A stretch of DNA of 64,000 nucleotides, taken from Vibrio rotiferianus CAIM 577 = LMG 21460 (GTDB lineage: Bacteria > Pseudomonadota > Gammaproteobacteria > Enterobacterales > Vibrionaceae). A program made the translations under genes and the position numbers. Positions 17,853-28,218 of this stretch are shown one piece after another (position 1 is the first letter of the stretch; the number at the start of each line of letters is the position of its first letter). The stretch covers positions 186,001 to 250,000 of the forward strand of contig NZ_APHW01000108.1 of NCBI RefSeq assembly GCF_002741985.1, given 5' to 3'. The notes below the pieces were generated by a model, which did not search any database, was not told the origin of the DNA, and saw nothing but the letters and a program-made list of their open reading frames with translations.

Positions 17853-19598
17853 ATGAATATTGCCATTATTACAGCTTGTCCAAGCGGTGTTGCGAACAGC
17901 ATCATAGCGGCAGGCCTACTAGAACAAGCAGCGGCGAAGCTGGGTTGGAACGCTAAGATTGAATGCCAATCAAACATCGTTGAACCAACGCTACTGACAG
18001 ATGCTGACATTGAACAAGCAGAAGCGATCGTAATTGCGGCTAACACTCCAGTTGATACTTCTCGTTTCGTAGGTAAAAAAGTCTACCAAGCAGATATCAG
18101 CACCGTTGCAAAAGACGCAATGGCTTTCCTACAGACTGCGGTTGAAAACTCAGCAACACTAGAGCAAGCAACCACAGTTACGGCACAAGTAGCAGCACCA
18201 GCAGAAAGCGCGTCAGCAACGAAGAAGATTGTTGCGATCACAGCATGTCCTACAGGCGTTGCACACACCTTCATGGCAGCAGAAGCACTAGAAGAAGAAG
18301 GCAAACGTCGTGGTCACCAAATCAAAGTGGAAACGCGTGGCTCAGTAGGGGCAAAAAACCAACTGACTGACCAAGAAATCGCAGACGCAGATTTAGTGAT
18401 CATCGCAGCCGATATCGAAGTGCCTCTAGACCGCTTCAACGGCAAGAAGATGTACCGCACTAAGACTGGTCCAGCTCTAAAGAAAACGGCTGAAGAGATG
18501 GACAAAGCGTTTGAACAAGCAAGTGTATACCAACACTCTGGCTCTTCTAGCGCATCATCAGCAGCAGAAGAGAAGAAAGGCGCATACAAACACCTAATGA
18601 CAGGTGTATCGCACATGCTTCCTGTTGTGGTTGCAGGTGGTTTGATCATCGCCCTATCCTTCGTATTTGGTATCGAAGCGTTTAAAGAAGAAGGCACGCT
18701 GGCAGCAGCACTGATGAACATCGGTGGTGGGTCTGCATTCGCATTGATGATTCCAGTACTTGCTGGTTACATCGCCTTCTCTATCGCTGACCGCCCGGGT
18801 CTGGCTCCGGGTCTAGTTGGCGGTATGCTTGCTAGCTCAACTGGCGCAGGTTTCCTTGGTGGTATCGCAGCAGGTTTCATTGCCGGTTACGCAGCGAAGT
18901 TCCTTGCTGACAAAGTGAAACTGCCACAATCGATGGAAGCGCTTAAACCGATTCTGATCATCCCATTTGTGGCAACCTTGTTCACGGGTCTGGTGATGAT
19001 TTACATCGTAGGTGGTCCGGTTTCGGGCATCATGAACGGCCTAACTGACTTCCTAAACAACATGGGTTCTGACAGCGCAGTTCTACTGGGTATTATCCTT
19101 GGCGCAATGATGTGTTTCGACCTTGGTGGTCCAGTAAACAAAGCCGCTTACGCATTCGGTGTGGGTCTATTGGCTTCGCAAACTTACGCACCAATGGCGG
19201 CAATCATGGCAGCAGGTATGGTTCCGGCACTTGGTATGGGCCTTGCGACATTCCTTGCTAAGAACAAGTTTGAGCAAAGCGAGCGTGAAGCGGGTAAAGC
19301 ATCATTCGTTCTTGGTCTGTGCTTTATCTCTGAAGGTGCAATCCCATTCGCAGCGAAAGATCCAATGCGTGTAATCCCATCATGTATGGCTGGTGGCGCA
19401 CTAACAGGTGCTCTATCTATGCTGTTTGGCGCAAAACTAATGGCACCACACGGTGGTCTATTCGTACTGCTAATCCCTAACGCAATCTCTCCAGTACTGA
19501 TGTACTTGGTAGCAATTGCAGCAGGTACAGCGGTAACAGGCTTCACTTACGCGTTCCTAAAGAACAAATCAGAAGCGAAACAACAAGCTGCAGCTTAA
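17853..19598 (+). CDS. fruA: fructose PTS permease EIIB'BC
   Basis: Membrane permease that phosphorylates fructose to fructose-1-phosphate during uptake. 581 residues: a degenerate first EIIB-like domain (ITACPSGVANSIIAAG), a catalytic second EIIB with Cys in ITACPTGVAHTFMAAE, a low-complexity linker rich in Ser, and an EIIC domain of many helices (LPVVVAGGLIIALSFVFG, and FDLGGPVNKAAYAFG). It ends the operon before a clear terminator. Confidence 0.96.
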   Translation: MNIAIITACPSGVANSIIAAGLLEQAAAKLGWNAKIECQSNIVEPTLLTDADIEQAEAIVIAANTPVDTSRFVGKKVYQADISTVAKDAMAFLQTAVENSATLEQATTVTAQVAAPAESASATKKIVAITACPTGVAHTFMAAEALEEEGKRRGHQIKVETRGSVGAKNQLTDQEIADADLVIIAADIEVPLDRFNGKKMYRTKTGPALKKTAEEMDKAFEQASVYQHSGSSSASSAAEEKKGAYKHLMTGVSHMLPVVVAGGLIIALSFVFGIEAFKEEGTLAAALMNIGGGSAFALMIPVLAGYIAFSIADRPGLAPGLVGGMLASSTGAGFLGGIAAGFIAGYAAKFLADKVKLPQSMEALKPILIIPFVATLFTGLVMIYIVGGPVSGIMNGLTDFLNNMGSDSAVLLGIILGAMMCFDLGGPVNKAAYAFGVGLLASQTYAPMAAIMAAGMVPALGMGLATFLAKNKFEQSEREAGKASFVLGLCFISEGAIPFAAKDPMRVIPSCMAGGALTGALSMLFGAKLMAPHGGLFVLLIPNAISPVLMYLVAIAAGTAVTGFTYAFLKNKSEAKQQAAA

Positions 19599-19652
19599 TC
19601 GCAAACAGCGATTAAATAACAGTTAACAATGCCTCCCTCGATTTGGCATTCG

Positions 19653-19690
19653 ACACCTCCCTCTAGCCTCGGCTTTGGGAGGTGTTTTTT
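19653..19690 (+). terminator. terminator of fruBKA
   Basis: Nine-base stem ACACCTCCC / GGGAGGTGT, 15-base loop, then a T run. Confidence 0.88.
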
Positions 19691-19759
19691 ATTGTGCCCT
19701 AGTAACCTCGAAAGCCTTGCGAAAACAAACACCATATCGCGTACATGAGCACCTAAAAC

Positions 19760-19794
19760 AAAGGGCGAACGCTTATAATAAGTGTTCGCCCTTT
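19760..19794. terminator. bidirectional terminator
   Basis: Stem AAAGGGCGAACGCTT / AAGTGTTCGCCCTTT with a five-base loop, downstream of the minus-strand lipoprotein gene. Confidence 0.85.
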
Positions 19795-19813
19795 TCTTGT
19801 TTAACAAGTCGAT

Positions 19814-20527
19814 TTATTGCATCGGTACCGATTCGATATCCACATCCCCACTGTCGATATTGACCGTGGCCTGATACACACTGTGTGGGTCTCCATAATG
19901 CTTAAACGTGAAGTGGTATATATTTGCTGGCGTCCAGATCTCTTTATCATCCGCAGGCAAAATATCATAACCATCTTGTTGGTACAGCTCTGTCGCCATT
20001 ACATAAGCAATAGCAGCCTGTACATTGGTATCACGATCAACCTTAGGCTCTAACGACGGATTACTTGGGTAAGACTCACCATTAAAGCTCATTTGGCGGT
20101 ATGCACCGTTACTCCACACAATAAAGTCTTGCCAACCATTGCTGAAGCTGTCTGCTAATACCACAGGTGTTCTGGTCACCGACATACGATTGATCACCTT
20201 GCCACTGTTATCGAACATGTAGGCAGCGCAACCACCACTTCCGCAGAAGTAACGATCTTGAAGAAGGACAAAGTGCTCTGCTGAACCATCGCTGTTCAAA
20301 TCAGCAGACCCAGTCATGTATCGGATCTTGTCAGTCTCCAAAGAAAGCCCCTGCGGCATCAAAACGCTTTGGTCAATCCAAGTTGCAATGGTCGCTGCAT
20401 CGGCGCTTTTTACCTCTACAGACGCTTGAGAGTCAGCATTATCGGTAGAAATGCCGTCTGTAGAAGAACAGCCAATAAGCGTTAGTGAACCTAAAAGGAA
20501 GAGTCCTTGTAATCCGCGATTGTTCAT
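19814..20527 (-). CDS. conserved lipoprotein of unknown function
   Basis: 237 residues with a lipoprotein signal peptide ending in a lipobox (LTLIGC, then SSTDG), so an exported lipid-anchored protein. The mature part contains a segment resembling integrin-like calcium-binding repeats (GSADLNSDGSAEHFVLL) and two close cysteines in CGSGGCAAYMFD. I do not recognise the family. Monocistronic between the fructose operon and the RND operon. Confidence 0.75.
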   Translation of the reverse strand: MNNRGLQGLFLLGSLTLIGCSSTDGISTDNADSQASVEVKSADAATIATWIDQSVLMPQGLSLETDKIRYMTGSADLNSDGSAEHFVLLQDRYFCGSGGCAAYMFDNSGKVINRMSVTRTPVVLADSFSNGWQDFIVWSNGAYRQMSFNGESYPSNPSLEPKVDRDTNVQAAIAYVMATELYQQDGYDILPADDKEIWTPANIYHFTFKHYGDPHSVYQATVNIDSGDVDIESVPMQ

Positions 20528-20713
20528 TTGCGTTCGCTCTTATATTGAAGAATTAACATAAGTATACCCATGATTGCTCAATCGCTTGTAAGAAAATCAT
20601 AAAAATCAGCAAGGTGTGCATCAAATCACCAGCCCTCCTTTTCGACTTTACCTTTTTCTCGTGTCTTTCTTCTTCCTCTCGTATCTCGATTCTCGTCCCT
20701 ATACGCCAAGATC

Positions 20714-20743
20714 AAAAAAGCCCTGAGGAAAGTCCCCAGGGCT
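20714..20743 (-). terminator. terminator of the RND efflux operon
   Basis: Read on the minus strand, stem AGCCCTG / CAGGGCT is followed by six T; 39 bases after the pump gene stop. Confidence 0.88.
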
Positions 20744-20781
20744 AGGCAGGAATCTGACAATAATAAAAGCCAGGAAGTCCC

Positions 20782-23700
20782 TTATGCAGTGGTTGGTTTG
20801 ATCTTAAACAGAATTGCAAACATGACTGGGACAACAATCAACGTTAGCACTGTAGCAAAACCAAGGCCTGCCATAATCGTAATTGCCATTGAGCCAAAGA
20901 ACGCATCGAACACCAATGGAATCATACCCAGGATCGTTGTTAGTGCTGCCATGCTTACTGGACGTACGCGGCTAATTGCACTGTCAACAATCGCTAAGTA
21001 AGGATCCTTGCCCGACTCTAGCTCAAGGTTGATTTGGTCTAGAAGTACGATACCGTTTTTCAGAATCATACCGCTCAAACTCAATAAACCAAGGAACGCG
21101 GTAAAGCTGAATGGCATGTTAGTGGTTAACAAACCAAACGAAACACCGATAATTGATAGCGGAACCGTAAACCAAATAACCAGTGGCTTCTTAAGTGAGT
21201 TAAACAGCAGCATCGTAATGATGAACATCAACAAGTAACCCATCGGCAACGAACCAAACAGACCTTCTTGTGCATCTTTCGATGATTCGTATTCACCGCC
21301 CCACGTAATTTCGTAGCCTTCAGGAATGTGCAGCGCCATTACTTTCGGTTGTACACGTGCAAACAAGCTTGCCGCGGTATCGTCACTCAGCACATCGTGG
21401 TCAGCCAGTACCGTTAGAGTACGCTTACGGTCACGACGTTGGATCAACGGCTCTTCCCAATCTAGCTTCACACCATCAATTACTTGATCTACCGGGATGT
21501 ACGTTTGTAGAGACGGACTCCAGATATTCACGTTCTGCAGTGACTCAAAGTCCACACGTTCTGCTTCTGGCAAACGAGTAACGATAGGCAGCGTGTGGGT
21601 ACCATCACGTAGGAAGCCAAGTGCACTACCGCCAAACGCCATCTGTAGCGTGCTTGAAAGATCTTCTTTTGAGATACCCAAGCGACGTGCTTTTGATTCG
21701 TTAAATACCGGCACTAACTCTTTGGTGCGCTCACGCCAGTCATGGCGAATGTTACGAGCACCTGGGTCGGTATGCAAAATGTCTTCTACTTGCACCGCTA
21801 AGTCACGCAGCACTTGTGGATCCGGGCCAGTAATACGCGCTTCAATCTTAGATGCTGGCGACGGGCCGAATTCCATCAGTTTGAACTGAAACGTTGGCTT
21901 ATCAAACGTCTTCGCTAGGCTGTCATCCAACTTATGTAGAAGCTTGAACATGTTCTCACGGTCGGTGGTACGAACTTGGAACTGCGCGTAGGCTTCATAG
22001 CTCTTCTCTGGTTGATAAGTCAGAGCAAAACGTTGCAGACCTTGACCAATCGATACGGATACAAAGTCGATATCATCTTGAGTGCGAATGTAGCTTTCAA
22101 CTTCTTCCGCTTTCTTTATTGTCTCGCGAATATCCGTGCCTTCTGGCATCCACATATCAACGTAGAACATCGGCGTGTTTGAAGGTGGGAAGAACTGTTG
22201 CTTCACACTGCCAAACGAAACCACTGCGCCAACAAGTAATGCCACCATACCTGCTACCGTCAACCAACGGAAACGCAGCGCCAGTTTAAGAGACGCACCG
22301 AACGCCACGAACAACCAACCTTTGTACGGGTCTTCGTCTTCAGCATCTGCGCCTTTGTCTTCCTCTTTCAATAGAAGATCCGCTAAGAATGGCGTTAGCG
22401 TAATCGCCGTAATCCAGCTCAAGAATAGCGAGAAACACAGTACCCAGAACAGAGAACCCATGAACTCACCAGTTGCATCTTGTGACAGACCGATAGGCGC
22501 AAACGCGGTAATAGCAATGACTGTCGCACCAAGTAGCGGCCACTGAGTTTGCTTCACGATATCTGTTGCGGCTTGAACTTTGGTTCGTCCCTTCTTAAGG
22601 CCAACCAATATCCCCTCCACAACCACGATGGCGTTGTCCACCAACATACCGAGCGCAATGATCAACGCACCAAGGGAAATACGGTGCAGCTCAATGTTGT
22701 TGTAGTTCATCAAGATGAAGGTACCGAATACCGTCAATAGAAGAACCAAGCCAATGATCACGCCACTGCGTAGACCCATGGTAAACAGCAACACGATAAT
22801 TACGATCGCAACCGCTTCTGCCAAACTAATAACGAACGCTTTTACAGAGTCATCTACTTCTTGCGATTGGTTGTAGAAGTAGTTCATATCAAGCCCTGCA
22901 GGTTTAATACTCTCAAGGCTTGCTAGTTCCGCTTCAATACGTTGACCGACTTCTACCACGTTTACGCCAGAAGCAAACGAAATACCGATGTTAATCGCTT
23001 TCTTGCCGTTGTACAGCAGCACATTGCCTGGTTTTTCTTGAATGCCACGGCTAATGGTCGCCACGTCTTTCAAGCGAATCAGGTTACCCGTATCGCGACC
23101 ATGAATGATCAGGTTTTCTAGTGCTTCTACGGTGTTTAATGTACCGCTTGGGCGAATAATAAGGCTCTCGCCGTTTACCATCACCTCACCAGCAGAAACC
23201 ACGTTGTTCTGTTGGTTGAGCAAACCCGAAATCACATTCATGTCGAGGTTCAGAGCCGCCAAACGATCCAATGAAATCTCAACAAACAACATCTCTTGTT
23301 GGTCACCCGCGATGTCCACTTTACCCACGCCATCGATCAGCTCAAGCTCACGCGTCAGTTGGTCTGCGTAACGTTTCAGTTCTACATAATCGTAGTCATC
23401 ACCCGTTAGCATCAGCATCACGCCGTACACATCACCAAAGTCATCAATGATTTGCAGAGATTGAACGCCTTGCGGCAAAGTTGGTTGCAGATCGTTGATT
23501 TTACGACGCATTTCATCCCAGATTTGCGGCAGTTCATCCGGACCGTAGTCCATCTTCATGCTCACCATAATCTGCGACATACCACTTGAAGACGTTGACG
23601 TGATCTTATCAATGTACGGCAGCTTACGAATCTCTTTTTCAAGCGGATACGTTAGCTCTTCTTCTACCTCTTTAGACGTTGCACCTGGGTAGGTTGCAAT

Positions 23701-23841
23701 CACCATCGCATCTTTAATGGTAAATGCTGGGTCTTCCAATCGACCTAGTTCTAGGAACGACGTCACACCGCCGACCGCTAGAATAACGATGAACAGCCAG
23801 CTGATGACTTTGTTCTTAATTGAGTATTCAGCAATGCTCAT
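20782..23841 (-). CDS. RND efflux pump, inner-membrane transporter (VexK-like)
   Basis: 1019-residue proton-driven exporter of the AcrB superfamily, HAE-type and closer to the adaptor-lipoprotein class than to AcrB itself. An N-terminal helix follows SIKNKVISWLF. The porter domains include LPQGVQSLQIIDDFGDVYGV. The second membrane block contains the intramembrane Asp of the proton relay in IALGMLVDNAIVVVEG. It shares one base with the upstream adaptor gene (translational coupling). No outer-membrane channel gene is present, so it probably uses the chromosomal TolC. Two adaptors upstream match the VexIJK arrangement of Vibrio cholerae; orthology is inferred from layout only. Confidence 0.93.
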   Translation of the reverse strand: MSIAEYSIKNKVISWLFIVILAVGGVTSFLELGRLEDPAFTIKDAMVIATYPGATSKEVEEELTYPLEKEIRKLPYIDKITSTSSSGMSQIMVSMKMDYGPDELPQIWDEMRRKINDLQPTLPQGVQSLQIIDDFGDVYGVMLMLTGDDYDYVELKRYADQLTRELELIDGVGKVDIAGDQQEMLFVEISLDRLAALNLDMNVISGLLNQQNNVVSAGEVMVNGESLIIRPSGTLNTVEALENLIIHGRDTGNLIRLKDVATISRGIQEKPGNVLLYNGKKAINIGISFASGVNVVEVGQRIEAELASLESIKPAGLDMNYFYNQSQEVDDSVKAFVISLAEAVAIVIIVLLFTMGLRSGVIIGLVLLLTVFGTFILMNYNNIELHRISLGALIIALGMLVDNAIVVVEGILVGLKKGRTKVQAATDIVKQTQWPLLGATVIAITAFAPIGLSQDATGEFMGSLFWVLCFSLFLSWITAITLTPFLADLLLKEEDKGADAEDEDPYKGWLFVAFGASLKLALRFRWLTVAGMVALLVGAVVSFGSVKQQFFPPSNTPMFYVDMWMPEGTDIRETIKKAEEVESYIRTQDDIDFVSVSIGQGLQRFALTYQPEKSYEAYAQFQVRTTDRENMFKLLHKLDDSLAKTFDKPTFQFKLMEFGPSPASKIEARITGPDPQVLRDLAVQVEDILHTDPGARNIRHDWRERTKELVPVFNESKARRLGISKEDLSSTLQMAFGGSALGFLRDGTHTLPIVTRLPEAERVDFESLQNVNIWSPSLQTYIPVDQVIDGVKLDWEEPLIQRRDRKRTLTVLADHDVLSDDTAASLFARVQPKVMALHIPEGYEITWGGEYESSKDAQEGLFGSLPMGYLLMFIITMLLFNSLKKPLVIWFTVPLSIIGVSFGLLTTNMPFSFTAFLGLLSLSGMILKNGIVLLDQINLELESGKDPYLAIVDSAISRVRPVSMAALTTILGMIPLVFDAFFGSMAITIMAGLGFATVLTLIVVPVMFAILFKIKPTTA

Positions 23842-24902
23842 TATTGTTGTTTCTCCACCACATCCACATGCTTACCTTCGCGCAGTTTGCGTAAGCTGGA
23901 ATTCACTAATACATCGCCTTGAGCAACACCTGATGACACAATCGCACCTTCGCCATTCACTTGGTCGATGGTTACTTCCACTTTAGTGACGGCGTCACCA
24001 TTTAATTTCCAAACAAAAAACTCACCAGTATGACTGCCTGCTTGAAGCGCCGTCATTGGAATGTTGTAACCGTCAATTGACGTAATGCCCGCTTCGACCA
24101 TATCCACAGCAACGCTCACGCTGGTGCCCGGCAGAATCTCTTGTTCCGGTTGCGGCATGGTTAGGTACATTTGGTAAGTTTGTGTTTGTGCGTTCGGCTC
24201 ACTGGTGTGCTCTAAATAATCTAACGGGTAAGATTTTGTATCACCCGAAAATGTCGCTTGAGGCTGGTAGCTCATGCTCTGAGTATTTGGATTCACCATT
24301 GCCAACACATTGTCTGATAGCTCGATACGAACATAGACTTTGTCGCTTTGATATAGGTTTAGAACTGGCTCACCAATCGCCACACGCTCAAAACGCTCTT
24401 TAAATACGTCAGAAACTTTGCCTGCAAACGGTGCAAACAGACGCGTGTAGTTCAGTTGGTTGGTTGCGTTGTAGAAGTTTGCTTCCGCCAGCTCTTTGTT
24501 CGCCGTTAGCTCATCCAACTCCGCTTTCGAAATCATTTGGCGGTTATGCAGTTCTTCACCGCGTTTAAGCTGACGAATCGCTAACGTATATTGCGCTTCT
24601 GCATCGTTTACCGCTTGCTTCTCTTTGCTGTCGTCCAGCTTAGCGATCATCTGGCCTTGTTTCACCGTGTCGCCTGCTTTGACTAACACGTGCTGCACTT
24701 CACCCGCACGGCGGAATGCAATTGGCGTTTGCTCGGCAGGAACGACCTGACCTTTAAATGTACGAAATTGGCTTTTCACAGGTACATCAACAGACACCGT
24801 CGAGACATACAGTGGCTGCTCTGCCACGACTTCATCCGTACTGTTACAACCCGTCAGTACTGCAAGCGCAATAGCAGATACTGTGAATAGTGAACGTTTC
24901 AT
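23841..24902 (-). CDS. RND efflux periplasmic adaptor 2 (lipoprotein)
   Basis: 353-residue membrane-fusion protein. Lipobox ALAVLTGC at the N-terminus, then the lipoyl-like half-motif VLVKAGDTVKQGQMIAKLD, an alpha-helical hairpin, the second half LFAPFAGKVSDVF, and a beta-barrel domain. It bridges the pump and the outer-membrane channel. Its ends overlap both neighbours by one base, so the three genes are translated as a unit. Confidence 0.92.
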   Translation of the reverse strand: MKRSLFTVSAIALAVLTGCNSTDEVVAEQPLYVSTVSVDVPVKSQFRTFKGQVVPAEQTPIAFRRAGEVQHVLVKAGDTVKQGQMIAKLDDSKEKQAVNDAEAQYTLAIRQLKRGEELHNRQMISKAELDELTANKELAEANFYNATNQLNYTRLFAPFAGKVSDVFKERFERVAIGEPVLNLYQSDKVYVRIELSDNVLAMVNPNTQSMSYQPQATFSGDTKSYPLDYLEHTSEPNAQTQTYQMYLTMPQPEQEILPGTSVSVAVDMVEAGITSIDGYNIPMTALQAGSHTGEFFVWKLNGDAVTKVEVTIDQVNGEGAIVSSGVAQGDVLVNSSLRKLREGKHVDVVEKQQ

Positions 24903-25975
24903 TAGATACCTTCCTCACGAACCCAAGCTTTCACTACTTGGCCTTCTACTAGGCGCTCAACACCTGCGATGACAACGTAGTCATTGTTATCAAGACCAGA
25001 CTCCACACCACCATTTGCATTTAGTGACAAGGTCACTTTATTCACCTGTTGTGTTTCACTGTCCATTACCCAAACCTCGCCTTGATTCGCATCTTTCGAC
25101 ACCCAAGCTGCATTTGGCAGCGTCATTGCGTTAGAAACGTTTTGCTTAGCGATGTGTACTTGACCCGTCATACCCGTCAGTAAGTTACGATCAGAAGGAC
25201 GAGTAATCGTCACAATCGCTTCATAGCTGTTGGTATCGGCATTTGGTTGAGTCGAGATTTCTTTGAACTTACCTTGGATGCGATTGTTAGGCTCGCTGTC
25301 CATGGTGACCCACATTTCTGCGTCTTTCAGAGAGTTCAATGACACAGCTTCAGCGTAAGTCACTGGCAAAGTAAACGACACGTCCAAGGTGGTATTGTCG
25401 ATCAAATTCAGGATTTCTTGTTTCGCCGCAACCACTTGGTATGGCTTCACATACGTATAAGACACCACACCATCGAACGGCGCATGAATTTCTGTGTAGC
25501 TTAAGTCGGTCTTCGCTTGTTCTAGGTTTGCTAATGCCGCTTTGTATTGCGTTTCTTGCTGGTCATAGCTATCAGCACTGATCAACTTCTTGTTGTACAG
25601 ACTCTTCGAGCGTTCCCACTGAGTCTTAGCCAAAGAGTACTGTGCCTGTGACGCATCAAGCGCCAACTGCAAATCTTTAGGGTCTAGCGTTGCAAGCACA
25701 TCGCCCTGCTTCACTTCTTCACCCATTCGCACGATCAACTTCTCAATCTCGCCACCTACCTGAAATGAAAGTTGAGCTCTGTAGGTTGCATCTATTCGTG
25801 CAAGGAATGCATCAGAATCGGCAACTGTCAGATCATTAACAGCAAGCAATTTCACAGGTTTGATTAATGGCTCGGACGGTTCTGATACGGCTTTGTTACA
25901 CCCTGTCAGCATCGTAGCGAGGCTTAATGCCACCGCGGCTCCGACAAATGTGCGCTTTAGATATTGTTTTCGCAC
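24902..25975 (-). CDS. RND efflux periplasmic adaptor 1 (lipoprotein)
   Basis: 357-residue membrane-fusion protein with lipobox TMLTGC. The lipoyl halves are VRMGEEVKQGDVLATLDPKD and IHAPFDGVVSYTYV. First gene of the efflux operon and divergent from a TetR gene 163 bases away. Two different adaptors in one operon suggest a mixed adaptor ring, as proposed for some two-adaptor pumps (inference). Confidence 0.92.
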   Translation of the reverse strand: MRKQYLKRTFVGAAVALSLATMLTGCNKAVSEPSEPLIKPVKLLAVNDLTVADSDAFLARIDATYRAQLSFQVGGEIEKLIVRMGEEVKQGDVLATLDPKDLQLALDASQAQYSLAKTQWERSKSLYNKKLISADSYDQQETQYKAALANLEQAKTDLSYTEIHAPFDGVVSYTYVKPYQVVAAKQEILNLIDNTTLDVSFTLPVTYAEAVSLNSLKDAEMWVTMDSEPNNRIQGKFKEISTQPNADTNSYEAIVTITRPSDRNLLTGMTGQVHIAKQNVSNAMTLPNAAWVSKDANQGEVWVMDSETQQVNKVTLSLNANGGVESGLDNNDYVVIAGVERLVEGQVVKAWVREEGI

Positions 25976-26138
25976 TGGCTTTCTCCATCGACTTAATATT
26001 TACTACACAGATGTGCAGTATAGGAGCAATAAAAAAATGATCAACATATTTTCCACGTGGATAATAAAATAATTAGGCAAATGGTGTGGTTTCTGGTAAA
26101 AATAGGCGCGTTGATTAATATTCGGGAAAATTCGAACT

Positions 26139-26864
26139 ATGACAGAAAGAAAGCAAGGCCGTAGAAGTGCTGAAGCCGCTGAGCAAACTAAGTGTCTTAT
26201 TCTTAGAGTTGCGGCGGATATGTTCTGTGAGTTGGGGTACGAACGCGTCTCGCTTCGCAACATCAGTGAAAAGGCTGGTGTCTCCCATAGTTTGATTCGC
26301 CACCACTTCGGCAGCAAAGAAAAGATCTGGCAAGCAGTGAGTGATGCCATGGATGAATTCATGCAAGGCTACATGGCGCAGTTGGTTGACGAAATGCCAG
26401 CAAACACCCCGTCTAATCAGAAAATCTACCTATTTATGGTAAGGATGTTGGCCTTTGCGCTCAAACACCCGCATCCAATCCAGATGATTGCCGATGCAAT
26501 CCGCCATGGCGACGATGCATTACTGCAATACTTCCTTAAATCAAAAGATGAGTTCGCGGCCATCTTTACCGAGCTATTTGCCGAGTACAACGTTGAGTAC
26601 CCTGAGCATCAAATCGACCAGTGGGAATCAAAATGGCAAATGCTGGTATTCGCACACGGGGCAATCAGTTTAACCCCGATGATGCAAGAAACATGGCCAG
26701 AAGATGCAAACAATCGCGAAAAAATGCTGCTTAATCATTGGGAGTTATTCAACACCATCATGGCGAACCAGTTCAGCGTGAATAAAGAAGACATGATCCA
26801 CCCAAGTGAATTGAGCGAAATCGTAACGCAAATGTGCTGCCCGATTGAAGAACTCACTGCATAA
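26139..26864 (+). CDS. TetR-family regulator of the divergent RND operon
   Basis: 241 residues, with the TetR helix-turn-helix at residues about 15-60 (LILRVAADMFCELGYERVSL, then RNISEKAGVSHSLIRHHFGS) and a larger ligand-binding C-terminal domain. Divergence from the efflux genes makes it the likely repressor of the pump; the operator should lie in 25976-26138 but I could not pick out a clear palindrome. Confidence 0.88.
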   Translation: MTERKQGRRSAEAAEQTKCLILRVAADMFCELGYERVSLRNISEKAGVSHSLIRHHFGSKEKIWQAVSDAMDEFMQGYMAQLVDEMPANTPSNQKIYLFMVRMLAFALKHPHPIQMIADAIRHGDDALLQYFLKSKDEFAAIFTELFAEYNVEYPEHQIDQWESKWQMLVFAHGAISLTPMMQETWPEDANNREKMLLNHWELFNTIMANQFSVNKEDMIHPSELSEIVTQMCCPIEELTA

Positions 26865-26886
26865 GCAAGTTACTCAATAGAACATA

Positions 26887-26917
26887 AAAAATGCCGAGCA
26901 CTAAGCTCGGCATTTTT
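26887..26917. terminator. bidirectional terminator after tetR
   Basis: Thirteen-base perfect stem AAAAATGCCGAGC / GCTCGGCATTTTT, loop ACTAA. Confidence 0.92.
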
Positions 26918-27016
26918 GTTTGTACTGGTCGTTTCAGAGAGAAAACTAAATGGAACCTACTTCATAGTTACTTATTCCTAAACGCAACACTGTAGTTATA
27001 CAGCGCGTGGGAGGTA

Positions 27017-27057
27017 GATTCCTAATCTCGCCTAGTTTTACCTAGTCTCGTTGGAAT
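27017..27057. repeat. palindromic intergenic repeat (same family as at 41425 and 44088)
   Basis: GATTCCTAATCTCG ... CTAGTCTCGTTGGAAT: inverted ATTCC/GGAAT ends around repeated CTAGTCTCG-like units. It shares the ATTCCTAGTCTCGC and TCTCGCTGGAAT elements with the two larger repeats in the accessory region. Confidence 0.5.
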
Positions 27058-27099
27058 AACGAGCCTTATTTAACTCTCTAAATCAATAAATTAGCTAAA

Positions 27100-28218
27100 T
27101 TAACCACGGTAGTAGCGTTGCGGTACGAATGGCATTTTCTCTACCGTCATTGGTAGTTTTTTGCCACGTACTTCTGCAAACAGCTCAGTACCAATCGCCG
27201 CAAGATCTGCGCGTACATAACCCATTGATACTGGCTTACCTGCGTTAGGGCCTGCTGTACCACTGGTTACCACACCAATCTTGTTACCTTCTGCATCAAA
27301 CAGCTCTGCACCTTCACGTACTGGCGCTTTCGTTTGACCAACTAGGCCGATACGCTTACGGACAACATCTTTCGTTTCGATCTGCTTAAGAATGATGCCT
27401 GCACCAGGGAAGCCACCCGCACGCTCACCGTCTGCACGGCGCACTTTTTGAATGCCCCATAGTAGGCTTGCTTCAACAGGAGTCGTCGTTGTATCTAGGT
27501 CGTGACCGTATAGGCACAAACCACACTCAAGACGAAGTGAGTCACGAGCACCAAGGCCGATCCACTCTACTTCTTCTTCACCTGTTAGGTTACGAGCAAG
27601 CTCTTCTGCTTTATCTGCAGGTACAGAGATTTCGTAACCATCTTCGCCCGTGTAACCACTACGAGAAACAATGCACTCAACGCCAAGTAGCTCTACTTTA
27701 CGAACGTCCATAAACAGCATCTCAGCTACTTCAGGAGCAAAACGCGCAAGCACTTCTGCCGCTTTAGGGCCTTGAATCGCAAGCAGTGCACGATCATCAA
27801 TGATTTCTAGCTCAATGCCAGATGGAAGGTGCGCTTGAAGGTGGGCAATGTCTTGTTCTTTACATGCAGCGTTTACAACCACAAACAAATGATCGCCAAG
27901 GTTAGCCACCATCAAGTCATCCATGATGCCGCCCTGCTCGTTAGTAAAGAAAGCGTAACGTTGCTTGCCTGCGCCTAGGTCAACAATATCCACTGGAACC
28001 AGAGTTTCTAGGAATGCAGCTGCACCGTCACCAATCAAACGAAGTTGACCCATGTGAGAAACATCGAACAGACCTGCTGCATCACGTGTGTGTAAGTGTT
28101 CTTTCTTTACGCCTAGTGGGTATTGAACTGGCATGTCGTAACCCGCGAACGGGACCATCTTTGCGCCTACTTCAACATGAAGTGCATGCAGTGGTGTTTT
28201 CAGAAGTTCTTGAGTCAT
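27100..28218 (-). CDS. gcvT: glycine cleavage T-protein (aminomethyltransferase)
   Basis: Tetrahydrofolate-dependent aminomethyltransferase of the glycine cleavage system, 372 residues. Family segments include GAKMVPFAGYDMPVQYPLG, GLFDVSHMGQ, SRSGYTGEDGYEI and the C-terminal VEKMPFVPQRYYRG. ATG 28218 is preferred over ATG 28230 because GGAG lies six bases before it. It is transcribed away from glyA-gcvH-gcvP, with the XRE-cupin regulator behind it on the same strand; the regulator's terminator (28374-28417) means gcvT has its own promoter in roughly 28219-28485. Confidence 0.95.
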   Translation of the reverse strand: MTQELLKTPLHALHVEVGAKMVPFAGYDMPVQYPLGVKKEHLHTRDAAGLFDVSHMGQLRLIGDGAAAFLETLVPVDIVDLGAGKQRYAFFTNEQGGIMDDLMVANLGDHLFVVVNAACKEQDIAHLQAHLPSGIELEIIDDRALLAIQGPKAAEVLARFAPEVAEMLFMDVRKVELLGVECIVSRSGYTGEDGYEISVPADKAEELARNLTGEEEVEWIGLGARDSLRLECGLCLYGHDLDTTTTPVEASLLWGIQKVRRADGERAGGFPGAGIILKQIETKDVVRKRIGLVGQTKAPVREGAELFDAEGNKIGVVTSGTAGPNAGKPVSMGYVRADLAAIGTELFAEVRGKKLPMTVEKMPFVPQRYYRG